Below are positions 29,239 through 37,842 of a DNA stretch of 50,328 nt, one piece after another; position 1 is the stretch's first letter; each line of letters begins with the position of its first letter. The translations under genes and the position numbers were made by a program. Below the pieces are notes generated by a model, which was given only the letters and a program-made list of their open reading frames with translations, ran no database searches and was not told the origin of the DNA. The DNA comes from an uncultured Gammaproteobacteria bacterium (GTDB lineage Bacteria; Pseudomonadota; Gammaproteobacteria; PS1; Pseudothioglobaceae): positions 1 through 50,328 of the forward strand of contig CAJXHL010000003.1 in NCBI GenBank assembly GCA_913054335.1. Direction: 5' to 3'.

Positions 29239-29846
29239 GCGAGTCACAAATCCTGCTTTGTGAGGGTGCAGAATTAATGGGTATTTCGCTCACTGAAGAG
29301 CAAACTCAGCAGTTGATGGATTATGCTGCATTAATTCAAAAATGGAATAAAACGTATAATCTTAGCGCAATTCGAGATCCACTTGAGTCTGTTAAAAAAC
29401 ATTTAATCGATTCACTTTCTGTCCTGCCATTTATTAAAAAAGGTCGGCTTCTGGATGTGGGTGCAGGTGCTGGTTTGCCCGGTATCGTCATTGCCATTAT
29501 GCGGGATGATGTTAGTGTTACTGTGCTTGATAGCGTTGGCAAAAAATGCCGTTTTATGCAAGTAGTAAAAACAGAATTAGGCTTGGGTAATTTGGACGTG
29601 GTTAATGCTCGAGTGGAGTCCTTTGAGCCAGAATATCTTTTCTCGCAAATTACCTCCAGGGCTTTTGCTGAAGTGGACAAAACGTTGAGTTTAACAAGAC
29701 ACCTGTTAGCGCAGGGTGGTAGCTACGTGCTAATGAAGGGCAACCATGCAGATGAAGAGCGAGCTGTTGATGTCAACATTGTCTCTCACAGCCTGAACGT
29801 GCCTTTTGTTTCCGACAGGCGCTCACTTTTAGAAATTCATTTATAA
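29235..29846 (+). CDS. rsmG: 16S rRNA (guanine-N7)-methyltransferase RsmG (GidB)
   Basis: 203 residues; methylates a guanine in the 530 loop of 16S rRNA using [20 protein letters not shown] near residue 70 is the SAM motif and [15 protein letters not shown] near 35 is typical of GidB. The GTG start (29235) overlaps the mnmG stop as GTGA, with AAAAAGG at 29224-29230 as binding site, so translation is coupled. The usual parA-parB continuation is absent; a repeat and tatD follow. Confidence 0.95.
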   Translation: MSESQILLCEGAELMGISLTEEQTQQLMDYAALIQKWNKTYNLSAIRDPLESVKKHLIDSLSVLPFIKKGRLLDVGAGAGLPGIVIAIMRDDVSVTVLDSVGKKCRFMQVVKTELGLGNLDVVNARVESFEPEYLFSQITSRAFAEVDKTLSLTRHLLAQGGSYVLMKGNHADEERAVDVNIVSHSLNVPFVSDRRSLLEIHL

Positions 29847-29848
29847 TT

Positions 29849-30014
29849 GGAGACCTTTGTATCAATACAAGCAATCATTAAAATGCAACCTCTCACTCAC
29901 TTAGAAATTTTCCAAAAACCAACTTTAGTCATACCAGAGATGGCTTTAGGAGAATTCCGAATTGAGCAAAATATTAACATTTTACTAATCACTTCTATTA
30001 ATACAAAGGCCTCC
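29849..30014 (+). repeat. 166-bp repeat with long terminal inverted repeats
   Basis: Left end GGAGACCTTTGTATCAATA and right end complement GGAGGCCTTTGTATTAATA match over roughly 37 bp with scattered mismatches, both continuing to TAAAATG. The tip resembles that of the 270-bp elements (GAGACCTTTG), but the interior is different. It accounts for the whole rsmG-tatD gap and ends four bases before the tatD ATG, supplying AAAGG as a possible ribosome binding site. A 61-codon ORF across it is not considered real. Confidence 0.65.
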
Positions 30015-30018
30015 TGTC

Positions 30019-30786
30019 ATGAAAATCGTTGACTCCCATTGCCATATTGATCGTGTTGATTTAGATGCCTTTGGCGGCAGTATTGAATCCATGCTAGCGC
30101 ACGCCAAAGAGTTATCGGTCACCGAATTCTTATGCGTATGTATTGATCTAGAGCATTTCGAGGATGTTCATAATTTGGCTTTAGCGCACCCAAGTATTTA
30201 TACCTCTGTCGGCGTTCACCCAACGGAAGTTGATGGCAAAGACCCGAGTGTTGACGAATTAATTGAGCTTTCAAAAAGCGATCGGGTGATTGCTATTGGT
30301 GAAACTGGTTTGGATTATTTTCATATAAAAAAAGCTGAGGCCGATTGGCAGCGCGATCGCTTTCGTCGCCATATTGAGGTGTCGAATCGCACTGGCAAAC
30401 CAATGATCATTCACACCCGTGAAGCGAAAAAAGACACCATCGCTATCATGCGCGAAGAAAAAGTAGAGGCTGGCGTAATGCACTGTTTTTCCGAGGATTG
30501 GGAAACAGCCAAGGCCGCTCTTGATCTTGGTTTCTATATTTCTTTCTCTGGTATTTTGACTTTTAACAGCGCCAAGGAATTAAGAGAAGTTGCAAAAAAA
30601 GTGCCGGAAAATCGACTTCTGGTAGAAACCGATTCTCCTTATCTGACGCCGATGCCACATCGTGGCCGTCCTAACAGTCCAGCATTCACTTACTATGTTG
30701 CCGAAAAATTAGCCGAAGTGCGAGGCTCAACGATTGAAGCGATTGCTGAGGTCACCACAAATAATTTCAGGCGTTTGTTTTTCTAA
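30019..30786 (+). CDS. tatD: TatD-family metal-dependent hydrolase
   Basis: 255 residues, TIM-barrel metallohydrolase; characterised members are 3'-5' exonucleases or deoxyribonucleases acting in DNA repair/turnover. Metal ligands: DSHCHID at residues 4-10, IGETGLDY (Glu) near 95, IHTREA (His) near 133, MHCFS (His) near 153 and ETDSPYL (Asp) near 204. Its stop overlaps the rluC start by one base (TAATG). Confidence 0.92.
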   Translation: MKIVDSHCHIDRVDLDAFGGSIESMLAHAKELSVTEFLCVCIDLEHFEDVHNLALAHPSIYTSVGVHPTEVDGKDPSVDELIELSKSDRVIAIGETGLDYFHIKKAEADWQRDRFRRHIEVSNRTGKPMIIHTREAKKDTIAIMREEKVEAGVMHCFSEDWETAKAALDLGFYISFSGILTFNSAKELREVAKKVPENRLLVETDSPYLTPMPHRGRPNSPAFTYYVAEKLAEVRGSTIEAIAEVTTNNFRRLFF

Positions 30787-31721
30787 TGAGCGACCAGTCG
30801 CCTTTATACAATTCTGTTCAATTAGTTACTGTTGACGAGTTTTCGATTGGCCAACGTCTAGATAACTACCTGCTAAAGCAGCTTAAAGGCGTGCCAAAGT
30901 CGCATATTTATCGCCTTATTCGTAAAGGTGAGGTACGCGTTAATAAGGGGCGTAAAAAAGCCGAATATAAACTTCAGACTGGGGACGTTGTTCGAATTCC
31001 ACCCATTCGACTCACAGCTGAAAAGGAGCATAAACCCTCTGTCGGCATGATCGAAACCCTGCACAATTCTATTCTTTATGAAGATAAAGGCTTGATGATT
31101 ATTAACAAAAAAAGCGGTATGGCGGTGCATGGTGGTAGCGGTATCGGTATCGGCATCATCGAGGCCCTAAAAGCAGAATACAAGCATCCAATTGAACTTG
31201 TGCACCGACTTGACCGCGCCACTTCAGGTGTTTTGATTTTGGCGAAAAAACGCTCGGTATTAAAGGCTTTACACGAACAGCTCACGCAACATCAGATGGA
31301 AAAGCGCTACGTTGCTTTGGTGAAGAACTCTTGGAGTAAAAAACGTCATACGGTTGACGCGCCCATTTACCAAAACTCTCGTTATAGTGTGATTGATAGC
31401 AAAGGAAAGGAGTCGCTCAGCCATTTTCACCCGCTGAAGAATTTCCATAATGATGAATTCAGTGCGTCACTTGTTGAGGTGGTGATTGAAACCGGTAGAA
31501 CACACCAAATTCGCGTGCATGCCAAACACGCTGACCATCCAATCGCGCAGGACGATAAATACGGCGATCGTGAGTTTGACGCACAAATGAAAGCCAAAGG
31601 CCTCAATCGATTATTCCTTCATGCCAAGGCGCTTACTTTCACAAACCCTACTACAAATGAAATTCAAAAAGTTTTAGCACCCTTACCAGATGAACTTGAA
31701 GATTTCTTAAGCAAATTATGA
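30786..31721 (+). CDS. rluC: 23S rRNA pseudouridine synthase, RluC/RluD type
   Basis: 311 residues. An N-terminal S4 RNA-binding domain (RLDNYLLKQLKGVPKSHIYRL in two parts, near residues 20-40) is followed by the catalytic domain with HRLDRATSGVLILAK near residue 140, whose Asp is the nucleophile. RTHQIRVHAKHADHPI is conserved near the C-terminus. RluC (positions 955/2504/2580) seems likelier than RluD from domain layout, but the distinction is not certain. It overlaps ubiA by four bases (ATGA). Confidence 0.9.
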   Translation: MSDQSPLYNSVQLVTVDEFSIGQRLDNYLLKQLKGVPKSHIYRLIRKGEVRVNKGRKKAEYKLQTGDVVRIPPIRLTAEKEHKPSVGMIETLHNSILYEDKGLMIINKKSGMAVHGGSGIGIGIIEALKAEYKHPIELVHRLDRATSGVLILAKKRSVLKALHEQLTQHQMEKRYVALVKNSWSKKRHTVDAPIYQNSRYSVIDSKGKESLSHFHPLKNFHNDEFSASLVEVVIETGRTHQIRVHAKHADHPIAQDDKYGDREFDAQMKAKGLNRLFLHAKALTFTNPTTNEIQKVLAPLPDELEDFLSKL

Positions 31722-32560
31722 ACGCCTATTTTCGCCTAATGCGACTTGATAAGCCAGTCGGTATTTACTTGCTGCTGTGGCCAACTTATTGGGCGCTCTT
31801 CCTTGCTGCGGGCGGATGGCCAGATGTTGATTTGCTCATTATATTTACTATAGGTGTTATTGTGATGCGCAGCGCCGGCTGTGTCATTAATGATTATGCC
31901 GATCGTGAAATCGACAAGCACGTTGAGCGCACAAAAAATCGCCCCATTGCTTCGGGCGAAGTTCGTCCTAAAAGTGCTTTGCTGTTGTTTTTCGTATTAA
32001 TATTGTCGGCCTTTGGCTTGGTACTACTGACCAACACCCTGACAATTCAACTGTCTTTTGTGGCAGTTGCACTTGCAAGTTTGTATCCCTTTACCAAGCG
32101 CTGCATTCAGCTACCTCAGTTTGTTCTAGGCCTTGCTTTTGGTATGAGCGTGCTGATGGCATTCAGCGCCCAGACTGGAGAGCTACCACTTTCGGCTTAT
32201 TGGATTTTTGCAGCAAACATTGTCTGGACGCTGATTTATGACACTATTTATGCAATGTCCGATCGTGAGGAAGATCTTAAAATTGGAGTGAAATCCAGTG
32301 CTATTTTATTTGCCAAATATGACCGGATAATTATCGGAATATTGCAAATTTCACTGCTATTAATCTTCTTTAAAATTGGCAATTTATTCGATTTAGGGCT
32401 TTTTTATCAACTTTCTGCATTAATTATTTCGATACTAATGATTTACCACCAGTTTTTAATCAAAAGCCGTAAAAAAACAGCCTGTTTTAAGGCGTTTTTA
32501 CACAATCATTACATTGGTCTGACTCTGTTTGCGGGTATTTTGGTTTCGCTGCCACTCTAG
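31718..32560 (+). CDS. ubiA: 4-hydroxybenzoate polyprenyltransferase
   Basis: 280 residues, integral membrane prenyltransferase of ubiquinone synthesis, attaching the polyprenyl tail to 4-hydroxybenzoate. The two Asp-rich motifs are present: NDYADREIDKHVERT near residue 54 and YDTIYAMSDREEDLKIG near 175, separated by hydrophobic helices. The start overlaps the rluC stop. Presence of ubiA supports a respiring aerobic proteobacterium. Confidence 0.95.
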   Translation: MNAYFRLMRLDKPVGIYLLLWPTYWALFLAAGGWPDVDLLIIFTIGVIVMRSAGCVINDYADREIDKHVERTKNRPIASGEVRPKSALLLFFVLILSAFGLVLLTNTLTIQLSFVAVALASLYPFTKRCIQLPQFVLGLAFGMSVLMAFSAQTGELPLSAYWIFAANIVWTLIYDTIYAMSDREEDLKIGVKSSAILFAKYDRIIIGILQISLLLIFFKIGNLFDLGLFYQLSALIISILMIYHQFLIKSRKKTACFKAFLHNHYIGLTLFAGILVSLPL

Positions 32561-32644
32561 AAATAAATTTGTTGTTATTTTGCAACATTTGAACTATTTT
32601 TTACGTTTTTTGTTGTTTATTTAGCATTTTTTCCTAAAAAAAAC

Positions 32645-32671
32645 TTGACATAGAGTTTTTGCTACTATAAA
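32645..32671 (+). promoter_or_regulatory. strong-looking promoter of the small membrane protein gene
   Basis: Perfect TTGACA at 32645-32650 and TATAAA at 32666-32671 (15-bp spacer). A long A/T-tract region upstream (about 32575-32644) resembles an UP element. Predicted transcription start falls near 32677, at the base of the stem-loop that follows. Confidence 0.6.
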
Positions 32672-32679
32672 AAGTGCAG

Positions 32680-32703
32680 CAATCAACAAATAAATGTTGG
32701 TTG
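32680..32703 (+). promoter_or_regulatory. 5' UTR stem-loop
   Basis: CAATCAACA (32680-32688), loop AATAAA, TGTTGGTTG (32695-32703): nine pairs including one G-U. It would sit at the extreme 5' end of the transcript, as in mRNA-stabilising 5' hairpins such as that of ompA. Stabilisation is inferred. Confidence 0.55.
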
Positions 32704-32727
32704 TCTTTTAACTAAAGGGAGACAAAT

Positions 32728-32949
32728 ATGTTAGATAACGTAATAGGTTGGATAAAGAAAGGAACAGAAGCAGGTGTAGCACTTATCGCATTAGCTGTTG
32801 TTGTTCAGGTAATCTTTGGTACTACTGCTGCATTCCTTCCAGGAGATGTGGTTGGCAATATCACAAGTATAGTTACTGCTCTTGGCGGTGCCAATTTGGT
32901 TGGCTTAGTTGCAGTTGGCTTACTCTACGCCATCTTTACACGTAGATAA
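32728..32949 (+). CDS. small two-helix membrane protein (73 aa), unknown
   Basis: No family recognised. The protein has an amphipathic start (MLDNVIGWIKKGTEAG), a hydrophobic helix (about residues 17-37), a Gly/Ser/Thr-rich turn with FLPGDVVGNIT, a second hydrophobic helix (about 55-69) and a basic end (TRR). No Cys or His; no clear cleavable signal. AAGGGAGA at 32715-32722 is an excellent binding site. It has its own promoter, 5' stem-loop and terminator, so it is monocistronic and probably well expressed. A pilin-, channel- or holin-like structural role is conceivable but unsupported. Confidence 0.75.
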   Translation: MLDNVIGWIKKGTEAGVALIALAVVVQVIFGTTAAFLPGDVVGNITSIVTALGGANLVGLVAVGLLYAIFTRR

Positions 32950-32975
32950 TAACATAAAAGTTACGCAATAAAAAA

Positions 32976-32998
32976 CCCGCTGAAAGGCGGGTTTTTTT
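32976..32998. terminator. bidirectional intrinsic terminator
   Basis: CCCGC (32976-32980), loop TGAAAG, GCGGG (32987-32991), extended by A-tract/T-tract pairing and seven T residues. It serves both the small membrane protein gene and, on the other strand, dapD. Confidence 0.85.
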
Positions 32999-33015
32999 AA
33001 TGTCTGGGGTTTTTA

Positions 33016-33831
33016 TTAAATACCGCGAAGCAATTCGTTAATACCCACTTTAGACCTTGTCTTGGCGTCCACTTGCTTAACAATCACTGCACAATATAGT
33101 GAGTAGCTACCATCTGTAGATGGAAGGTTGCCAGAGACAACCACAGAACCAGCAGGAATACGACCATAAGTCACTTCGCCAGTTGCACGGTTAAAGATTT
33201 TCGTAGATTGTCCAATATAGACGCCCATAGAAATCACAGCGCCTTCTTCAACAATCACACCCTCAACCACTTCTGAACGAGCACCGATGAAGCAATTGTC
33301 TTCAATAATTGTTGGATTGGCTTGTAGTGGCTCTAGAACGCCACCGATGCCAACGCCACCTGAGAGGTGAACGTTTTTACCAATTTGAGCACAAGAGCCG
33401 ACAGTAGCCCATGTATCGACCATTGTGCCAGAATCAACATATGCGCCGATATTGACATAACTTGGCATTAAAACAGTGTCAGAGGCAATATATGAGCCTC
33501 TTCTAGCTGTGGCAGGTGGTACGACACGTACGCCTGCTGCTTGAAATTCTTGTGCAGTTGTATTGGCAAATTTTGAAGGAACTTTGTCGTAGAACTGGGT
33601 GTAACCAGCTTGCATGACAGCATTGTCTTCTAGCCTAAAGGACAGTAAAACAGCCTTTTTCAGCCACTCATTAACCGTCCAATCGCCCACACCTTTTTGC
33701 TCTGCAACTCTGGCTTTGCCTGAATCGAGTAAATGAATCGCTTCTGCGACTGCTTCTCTAACCTCTTTAGGCGCTGAATCAGGGGTAATATGCGCGCGAT
33801 CTTCAAAAGCCGCTTCGATGATGTCCTTCAT
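33016..33831 (-). CDS. dapD: 2,3,4,5-tetrahydropyridine-2,6-dicarboxylate N-succinyltransferase
   Basis: 271 residues, left-handed beta-helix acyltransferase of the succinylase route to diaminopimelate and lysine. Hexapeptide repeats run through residues about 100-220 ([23 protein letters not shown] in overlapping parts, [28 protein letters not shown]), with a helical N-terminal domain before them. A clear extended -10 promoter lies just upstream, next to repeat copy 3. Confidence 0.97.
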   Translation of the reverse strand: MKDIIEAAFEDRAHITPDSAPKEVREAVAEAIHLLDSGKARVAEQKGVGDWTVNEWLKKAVLLSFRLEDNAVMQAGYTQFYDKVPSKFANTTAQEFQAAGVRVVPPATARRGSYIASDTVLMPSYVNIGAYVDSGTMVDTWATVGSCAQIGKNVHLSGGVGIGGVLEPLQANPTIIEDNCFIGARSEVVEGVIVEEGAVISMGVYIGQSTKIFNRATGEVTYGRIPAGSVVVSGNLPSTDGSYSLYCAVIVKQVDAKTRSKVGINELLRGI

Positions 33832-33857
33832 AATTTTTCTCAGAAAAAAAAAGATAC

Positions 33858-33866
33858 ATTATATCA
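33858..33866 (-). promoter_or_regulatory. extended -10 promoter of dapD
   Basis: On the minus strand TG, A, TATAAT (complement of 33858-33866) is a perfect extended -10 box about 27 bp before the dapD ATG. The -35 position would fall at the left end of repeat copy 3 (33887), where no consensus is seen. Confidence 0.55.
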
Positions 33867-33886
33867 GCGACAGGGCTTTTAGTTTT

Positions 33887-34155
33887 GAGACCTTACGACA
33901 GCCATTTCAGATTTGATAGTGGAATTTTTTTTCATTTTACAAGGCATAATTTTAGAAGCCCTACTTGTTGTCTGGGAATAAAATTTAACATAGGAAAATG
34001 TAAAAACCCCTTTATCCCGAAGGGCTGAGGCTAAAAATACTAAAAAGTGCAGAAAAATTCTCATCAATAGCTATCGCTATTCATTTTAAATTTTTACACA
34101 TTTTTTATTCATTTTTATCTCTCGGCAAATTTGACATGGCTGTCGCAAAGATCTC
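33887..34155 (+). repeat. MITE-like element, copy 3
   Basis: 269 bp, most diverged copy. Inverted ends carry GACAGCCAT on the left and ATGGCTGTC on the right, where copies 1 and 2 have CAATCATTTT-type arms: both arms changed together. It keeps CCCGAAGGGCTGAGGCTAA and a hairpin AATAGC-tatc-GCTATT with a different loop. No target duplication is visible. It occupies nearly all of the dapD-znuC gap, abutting the znuC stop. Confidence 0.8.
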
Positions 34156-34159
34156 AGTC

Positions 34160-34879
34160 TTAATGTTCGTGGTTGTGGTTGTGGTGATGTTCATAAGTTG
34201 CCATTAATTCGGTCATTTGATCGGCAAAAAGGTCATTAAATTGCTCGTCTTTAAGAATTGCTTCAGGGTGACCCTTGCAACAAATGTGATGATATAGACA
34301 GAGCACTTGTGTGGATTCTTTCATTACTCTGTGCAGATCATGAGAGACCATGAGCACAGCACAGTTTTGAGTTTGATGAATTTCTTGAATGAGCTTGTAC
34401 AGTTGCATTTGACCATCAACATCTAAATTTTGTGCAGGCTCATCCAAGATCAAAACGTTGGGTTTATTCATTAGAGCTCGCGTCAATAAGACTTTTTGTA
34501 ATTCACCGCCCGATAAATCTTTAAGCTGTAAGTTTAGTAGGGAGGTAACTCCAGTTGTTTCTGCGGTTGCGCCGATAAAAGATTTTTCTACTTTTTGGTT
34601 GAGCGTTAAAAAGTCAACAACCGAAATTGGAATAAAAGGGTTGGGCGTAAATAACTGTGGTGTATAACCAAGGCGAATTGACTTTGAGCGCTTAATTTTG
34701 CCACTGTCTTGTTTAATCAGACCCAATAGAACTTTAATTAGAGAGCTCTTGCCGGCACCATTGGGACCAATAAGGGTAATAAACTCACCTGGATTAAGGC
34801 TAAAGCTAACGTCATCAAGTATTTTTTTACCTTGATGATTGAGACTGATATTTTGTGCGGTGATAAGTGCATCTGACAT
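34160..34879 (-). CDS. znuC: ABC transporter ATP-binding protein, ZnuC-like
   Basis: 239 residues, ATPase of a metal ABC importer. Walker A GPNGAGKSS near residue 37, signature LSGGELQKV near 123, Walker B VLILDEPAQNLD near 142, and H-loop VSHDLH. The C-terminus is His-rich (YEHHHNHNHEH), as in zinc-type systems, and could bind metal. Neither the permease (znuB) nor the binding protein (znuA) is adjacent in the window; repeat copy 3 follows and a divergent polA precedes it. Zinc as substrate is likely but inferred. Confidence 0.88.
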   Translation of the reverse strand: MSDALITAQNISLNHQGKKILDDVSFSLNPGEFITLIGPNGAGKSSLIKVLLGLIKQDSGKIKRSKSIRLGYTPQLFTPNPFIPISVVDFLTLNQKVEKSFIGATAETTGVTSLLNLQLKDLSGGELQKVLLTRALMNKPNVLILDEPAQNLDVDGQMQLYKLIQEIHQTQNCAVLMVSHDLHRVMKESTQVLCLYHHICCKGHPEAILKDEQFNDLFADQMTELMATYEHHHNHNHEH

Positions 34880-34923
34880 GTTAATATTTTATAGCTTATC
34901 AACGCGTCAAACGATTGGTTTAC

Positions 34924-34965
34924 GAGGCCTCTGCATAAACCATTTTAGATTTGTGCAGAGGCCTC
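34924..34965. repeat. perfect 12-bp inverted repeat, repeat-end remnant
   Basis: GAGGCCTCTGCA (34924-34935) and TGCAGAGGCCTC (34954-34965) flank 18 bases that include CATTTTAGATTTG, the same sequence that follows the left tip of the 270-bp elements. It looks like two element ends brought together with the interior lost. It lies between divergent znuC and polA, so it could influence either promoter. It is not positioned to terminate either gene. Confidence 0.6.
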
Positions 34966-35006
34966 TTTATGCAATGGCGTGCCAAGATTATTGGTAAAAT
35001 TCTGTT

Positions 35007-37739
35007 ATGACTCAACAACTTATATTGGTCGACGGATCGGCTTTTCTTTTCCGCTCGTATTTCTCTACTCTTTCTCAAAATTTAAGCAACGATGACGGCT
35101 TCCCAACTGGGGCGATGTTTGGCGTCATCAATGCCATCAAACATCTGCAGAGGCAATACAATGATGCAAAAATAATTATGATCTTTGACGCCAAAGGATC
35201 TAACTTTCGCCATGAGATTTATTCGGAATATAAGGCGCACCGAAAACCAGCGGATGATGACTTAATTGTGCAAATCGAACCTCTCTATAAAATGATTCGA
35301 GCAATGGGTTTTCATTTTCTCTGTGTTGACGGCGTTGAGGCGGACGATGTCATCGCTACTTTAGCCACACAAGCTGATGCAAAAAATACAGCCACCATTA
35401 TTGCAAGCGGAGATAAAGATTTATTTCAATTGGTGAGTGATAACGTCAAACAACTTGACATGAAGGGTAAGCTTTATGATTGTGCTCTAGTTAAAGAAAA
35501 AATGGGCGTGGAGCCACATCAAGTTTCCGATCTATTGGCACTCACTGGCGATACTTCAGACAACATCCCGGGCGTTCCAAGTGTCGGACCAAAAACGGCT
35601 GCCAAATGGTTGGATGTGTACAACGATCTTGCAGGGGTTAAGGCTAATGCCGACAAAGTGGGCGGTAAAGTGGGTGAAAAGCTGCGCGACTCTTTTGATC
35701 TTCTAGATTTGTCAAACACTTTAGTGCAACTCAAATTTGATGTCGAAATTCCGATTGATATTTTCTCCGATGAGCCCGGCGAAGACAGAGCAACATTAGC
35801 CAGTCTTTATCAAGAATATGGCTTTTCAACGTGGTTGCGACAATTGGGTGATGTTAAAGTCCCGAGCGTTGTTGAGTCCGATGTGTCGATTGAGATCGAG
35901 GATGCTGTAGAGGAAAACAAAGAGTTGCTAAAAGGGTATTCCCAGAATTTGATACTTAGCCAAGTTGACTTTGACAACTTATTAAGCCAATTGTTAGCCA
36001 GTAAATCGTTTGTTTTCGATTTGGAGACCAATAGCCTTGATTATATGGAGGCGCAGATTGTTGGCTTCGTATTTTTAATCAATAAGCAAAGCTACTATTT
36101 GCCGGTCGCGCATGATTACATAGACGCACCAGTGCAACTATCAAGACAGAGCACTTTGGCAGCACTGAAGCCAATTCTTGAAAATGCTAAGATAGGAAAA
36201 ATTGGCCAAAATTTAAAATATGATGCCCATGTCTTGGCCAATGTTGGTGTGGATTTAAACGGCATTGAAGATGACACTATGGTCAAATCTTATTGTCTTA
36301 ATTCGGTAGCGACAAGACACAATATGGATGACTTATCTGAATTTTATTTGGGTCACACAACCATACATTTCTCTGATGTGGCTGGCAAAGGCAAAAAGCA
36401 ACTCAGCTTTAACGAAGTAAGTCTTGACCAAGCGATGCCTTATGCCTGCGAGGATGTGATTGTCACCCAAGAGCTGAACAAGGTCCTAGAGGAAAAAATT
36501 GCAAAACTGCCAACTCTGAAAAACCTTTACCAAAAGCTTGAATTGCCTTTGGTAAAAATCATGTTTAAACTTGAGCGCAATGGTGCGCTGATTGATGTGG
36601 CCTCTTTATACAACCAACAATTGCAAATTAAAGCAGAGATGGCCAGTATTCAGATACAAGCTTTTGAAATTGCTGGCAATGAATTTAATTTAGAGTCACC
36701 AAAGCAAATTCAGCAAATACTATTCAGTGAAGAGGGTCTTGGTCTTGAACCAAAAAAGAAAACACCAAAAGGTCAGCCTTCTACCAACGAAGAAGCGCTT
36801 AAATTGCTTGATCATCCCTTGGTGGATTTAATCATGTCTTATCGCACTTTGACTAAGTTAAACTCAACTTATCTCGAGGCTTTGCCAAAACAAATCAATA
36901 ACCGAACGGGGCGTTTGCATACTTCGTATCATCAAGCGGTTACAGCAACAGGGAGGTTGTCCTCATCTCATCCGAATTTACAAAACATCCCAATTCGCTC
37001 AGAGCAAGGTGCACGCATTCGTAGTGCTTTTGTTGCAAGCGAGGGCAACGTTATTGTTGCGGCCGACTATTCTCAAATCGAACTGAGGATTATGGCCCAT
37101 ATTTCTAAAGATAAAAATCTACTAGAAGCGTTTGCTAATAACGTCGATGTTCATAGCGTAACAGCCTCACAAATGTTTGACACGCCACTGGCAGAAGTCA
37201 GTAAAGATCAGCGTCGCAACGCCAAAGCAATCAACTTTGGCTTAATCTATGGCATGAGTGCTTTTGGCCTAGCCAAACAAATAGATGTATCGCGCACCGA
37301 AGCAAAAGCCTATATTGATGCTTATTTTGATAATTATCCCAGTGTATTAAAGTATATGGATTCCACCAAAGAAAGGGCCAAAGAAATGGGTTTTGTGGAG
37401 ACGATTGAGGGTAGGCGACTGTACTTGCCGCAAATCAACGCTAAAAACAAAATGCTACAACAGCGCGCATTTAGAACGGCAATTAACGCGCCGATGCAAG
37501 GCTCTTCTGCAGATATTATTAAAAAAGCAATGCTTGATATTCAGGCTTGGATTGATGAGGCAAACAACGGCGTTAAAATGTTGATGCAAGTACACGATGA
37601 ATTGGTGTTTGAAATGCCTTCTGATAAAGCCCAAGACTACGCCGAGGTGATACGTTCCATGATGGAAAATGCCGTAGAGCTTGACATTCCACTGGTGGTT
37701 GATGTCGGTATTGCTGATAATTGGCAAGAGGCTCATTAA
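35007..37739 (+). CDS. polA: DNA polymerase I
   Basis: 910 residues, all three domains. The 5'-3' exonuclease (about 1-290) opens LILVDGSAFLFRSYF; the 3'-5' proofreading domain is active-looking (FVFDLETNSL near residue 336, with Asp and Glu); the polymerase domain has ADYSQIELR near 688, RRNAKAINFGLIYG (O-helix) and VHDELVFE. A TAAAAT at 34995-35000 could be a -10 box only six bases before the ATG, which would give a nearly leaderless message; this is tentative. Confidence 0.97.
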   Translation: MTQQLILVDGSAFLFRSYFSTLSQNLSNDDGFPTGAMFGVINAIKHLQRQYNDAKIIMIFDAKGSNFRHEIYSEYKAHRKPADDDLIVQIEPLYKMIRAMGFHFLCVDGVEADDVIATLATQADAKNTATIIASGDKDLFQLVSDNVKQLDMKGKLYDCALVKEKMGVEPHQVSDLLALTGDTSDNIPGVPSVGPKTAAKWLDVYNDLAGVKANADKVGGKVGEKLRDSFDLLDLSNTLVQLKFDVEIPIDIFSDEPGEDRATLASLYQEYGFSTWLRQLGDVKVPSVVESDVSIEIEDAVEENKELLKGYSQNLILSQVDFDNLLSQLLASKSFVFDLETNSLDYMEAQIVGFVFLINKQSYYLPVAHDYIDAPVQLSRQSTLAALKPILENAKIGKIGQNLKYDAHVLANVGVDLNGIEDDTMVKSYCLNSVATRHNMDDLSEFYLGHTTIHFSDVAGKGKKQLSFNEVSLDQAMPYACEDVIVTQELNKVLEEKIAKLPTLKNLYQKLELPLVKIMFKLERNGALIDVASLYNQQLQIKAEMASIQIQAFEIAGNEFNLESPKQIQQILFSEEGLGLEPKKKTPKGQPSTNEEALKLLDHPLVDLIMSYRTLTKLNSTYLEALPKQINNRTGRLHTSYHQAVTATGRLSSSHPNLQNIPIRSEQGARIRSAFVASEGNVIVAADYSQIELRIMAHISKDKNLLEAFANNVDVHSVTASQMFDTPLAEVSKDQRRNAKAINFGLIYGMSAFGLAKQIDVSRTEAKAYIDAYFDNYPSVLKYMDSTKERAKEMGFVETIEGRRLYLPQINAKNKMLQQRAFRTAINAPMQGSSADIIKKAMLDIQAWIDEANNGVKMLMQVHDELVFEMPSDKAQDYAEVIRSMMENAVELDIPLVVDVGIADNWQEAH

Positions 37740-37762
37740 GCCACATCAGACTCAATCCCCAA

Positions 37763-37809
37763 GTCGGACATTTCGAGTATTTGGCTTCGAGATAAACTAA
37801 AATGTCGAC
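37763..37809. repeat. imperfect inverted repeat between polA and argS
   Basis: GTCGGACATTT (37763-37773) and AAATGTCGAC (37800-37809) are complementary apart from one extra G, separated by 26 bases. The 103-bp gap has no gene. It could be an operator, a weak terminator or part of the argS leader. Confidence 0.35.
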
Positions 37810-37842
37810 TATATTTATTCGGTTTTCAATTTCACAGAAATT

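Noticed and set aside
27081-29846. Replication origin next to mnmG-rsmG
   Set aside because: No DnaA-box cluster or dnaA/parAB genes were seen; the upstream gap is a repeat copy also present elsewhere.
29847-30032. 61-codon ORF between rsmG and tatD
   Set aside because: It lies almost entirely within the 166-bp inverted repeat, has no ribosome binding site and overlaps the tatD start.
32748-32945. Alternative-frame 65-codon Cys-rich ORF inside the small membrane protein gene
   Set aside because: It lacks its own ribosome binding site, and its Cys/Ser/Trp-rich content is typical of an out-of-frame reading; the other frame follows AAGGGAGA directly.
34924-34965. Intrinsic terminator
   Set aside because: It lies between two divergent start codons, so no transcript would need to end there; the loop matches repeat-element sequence.
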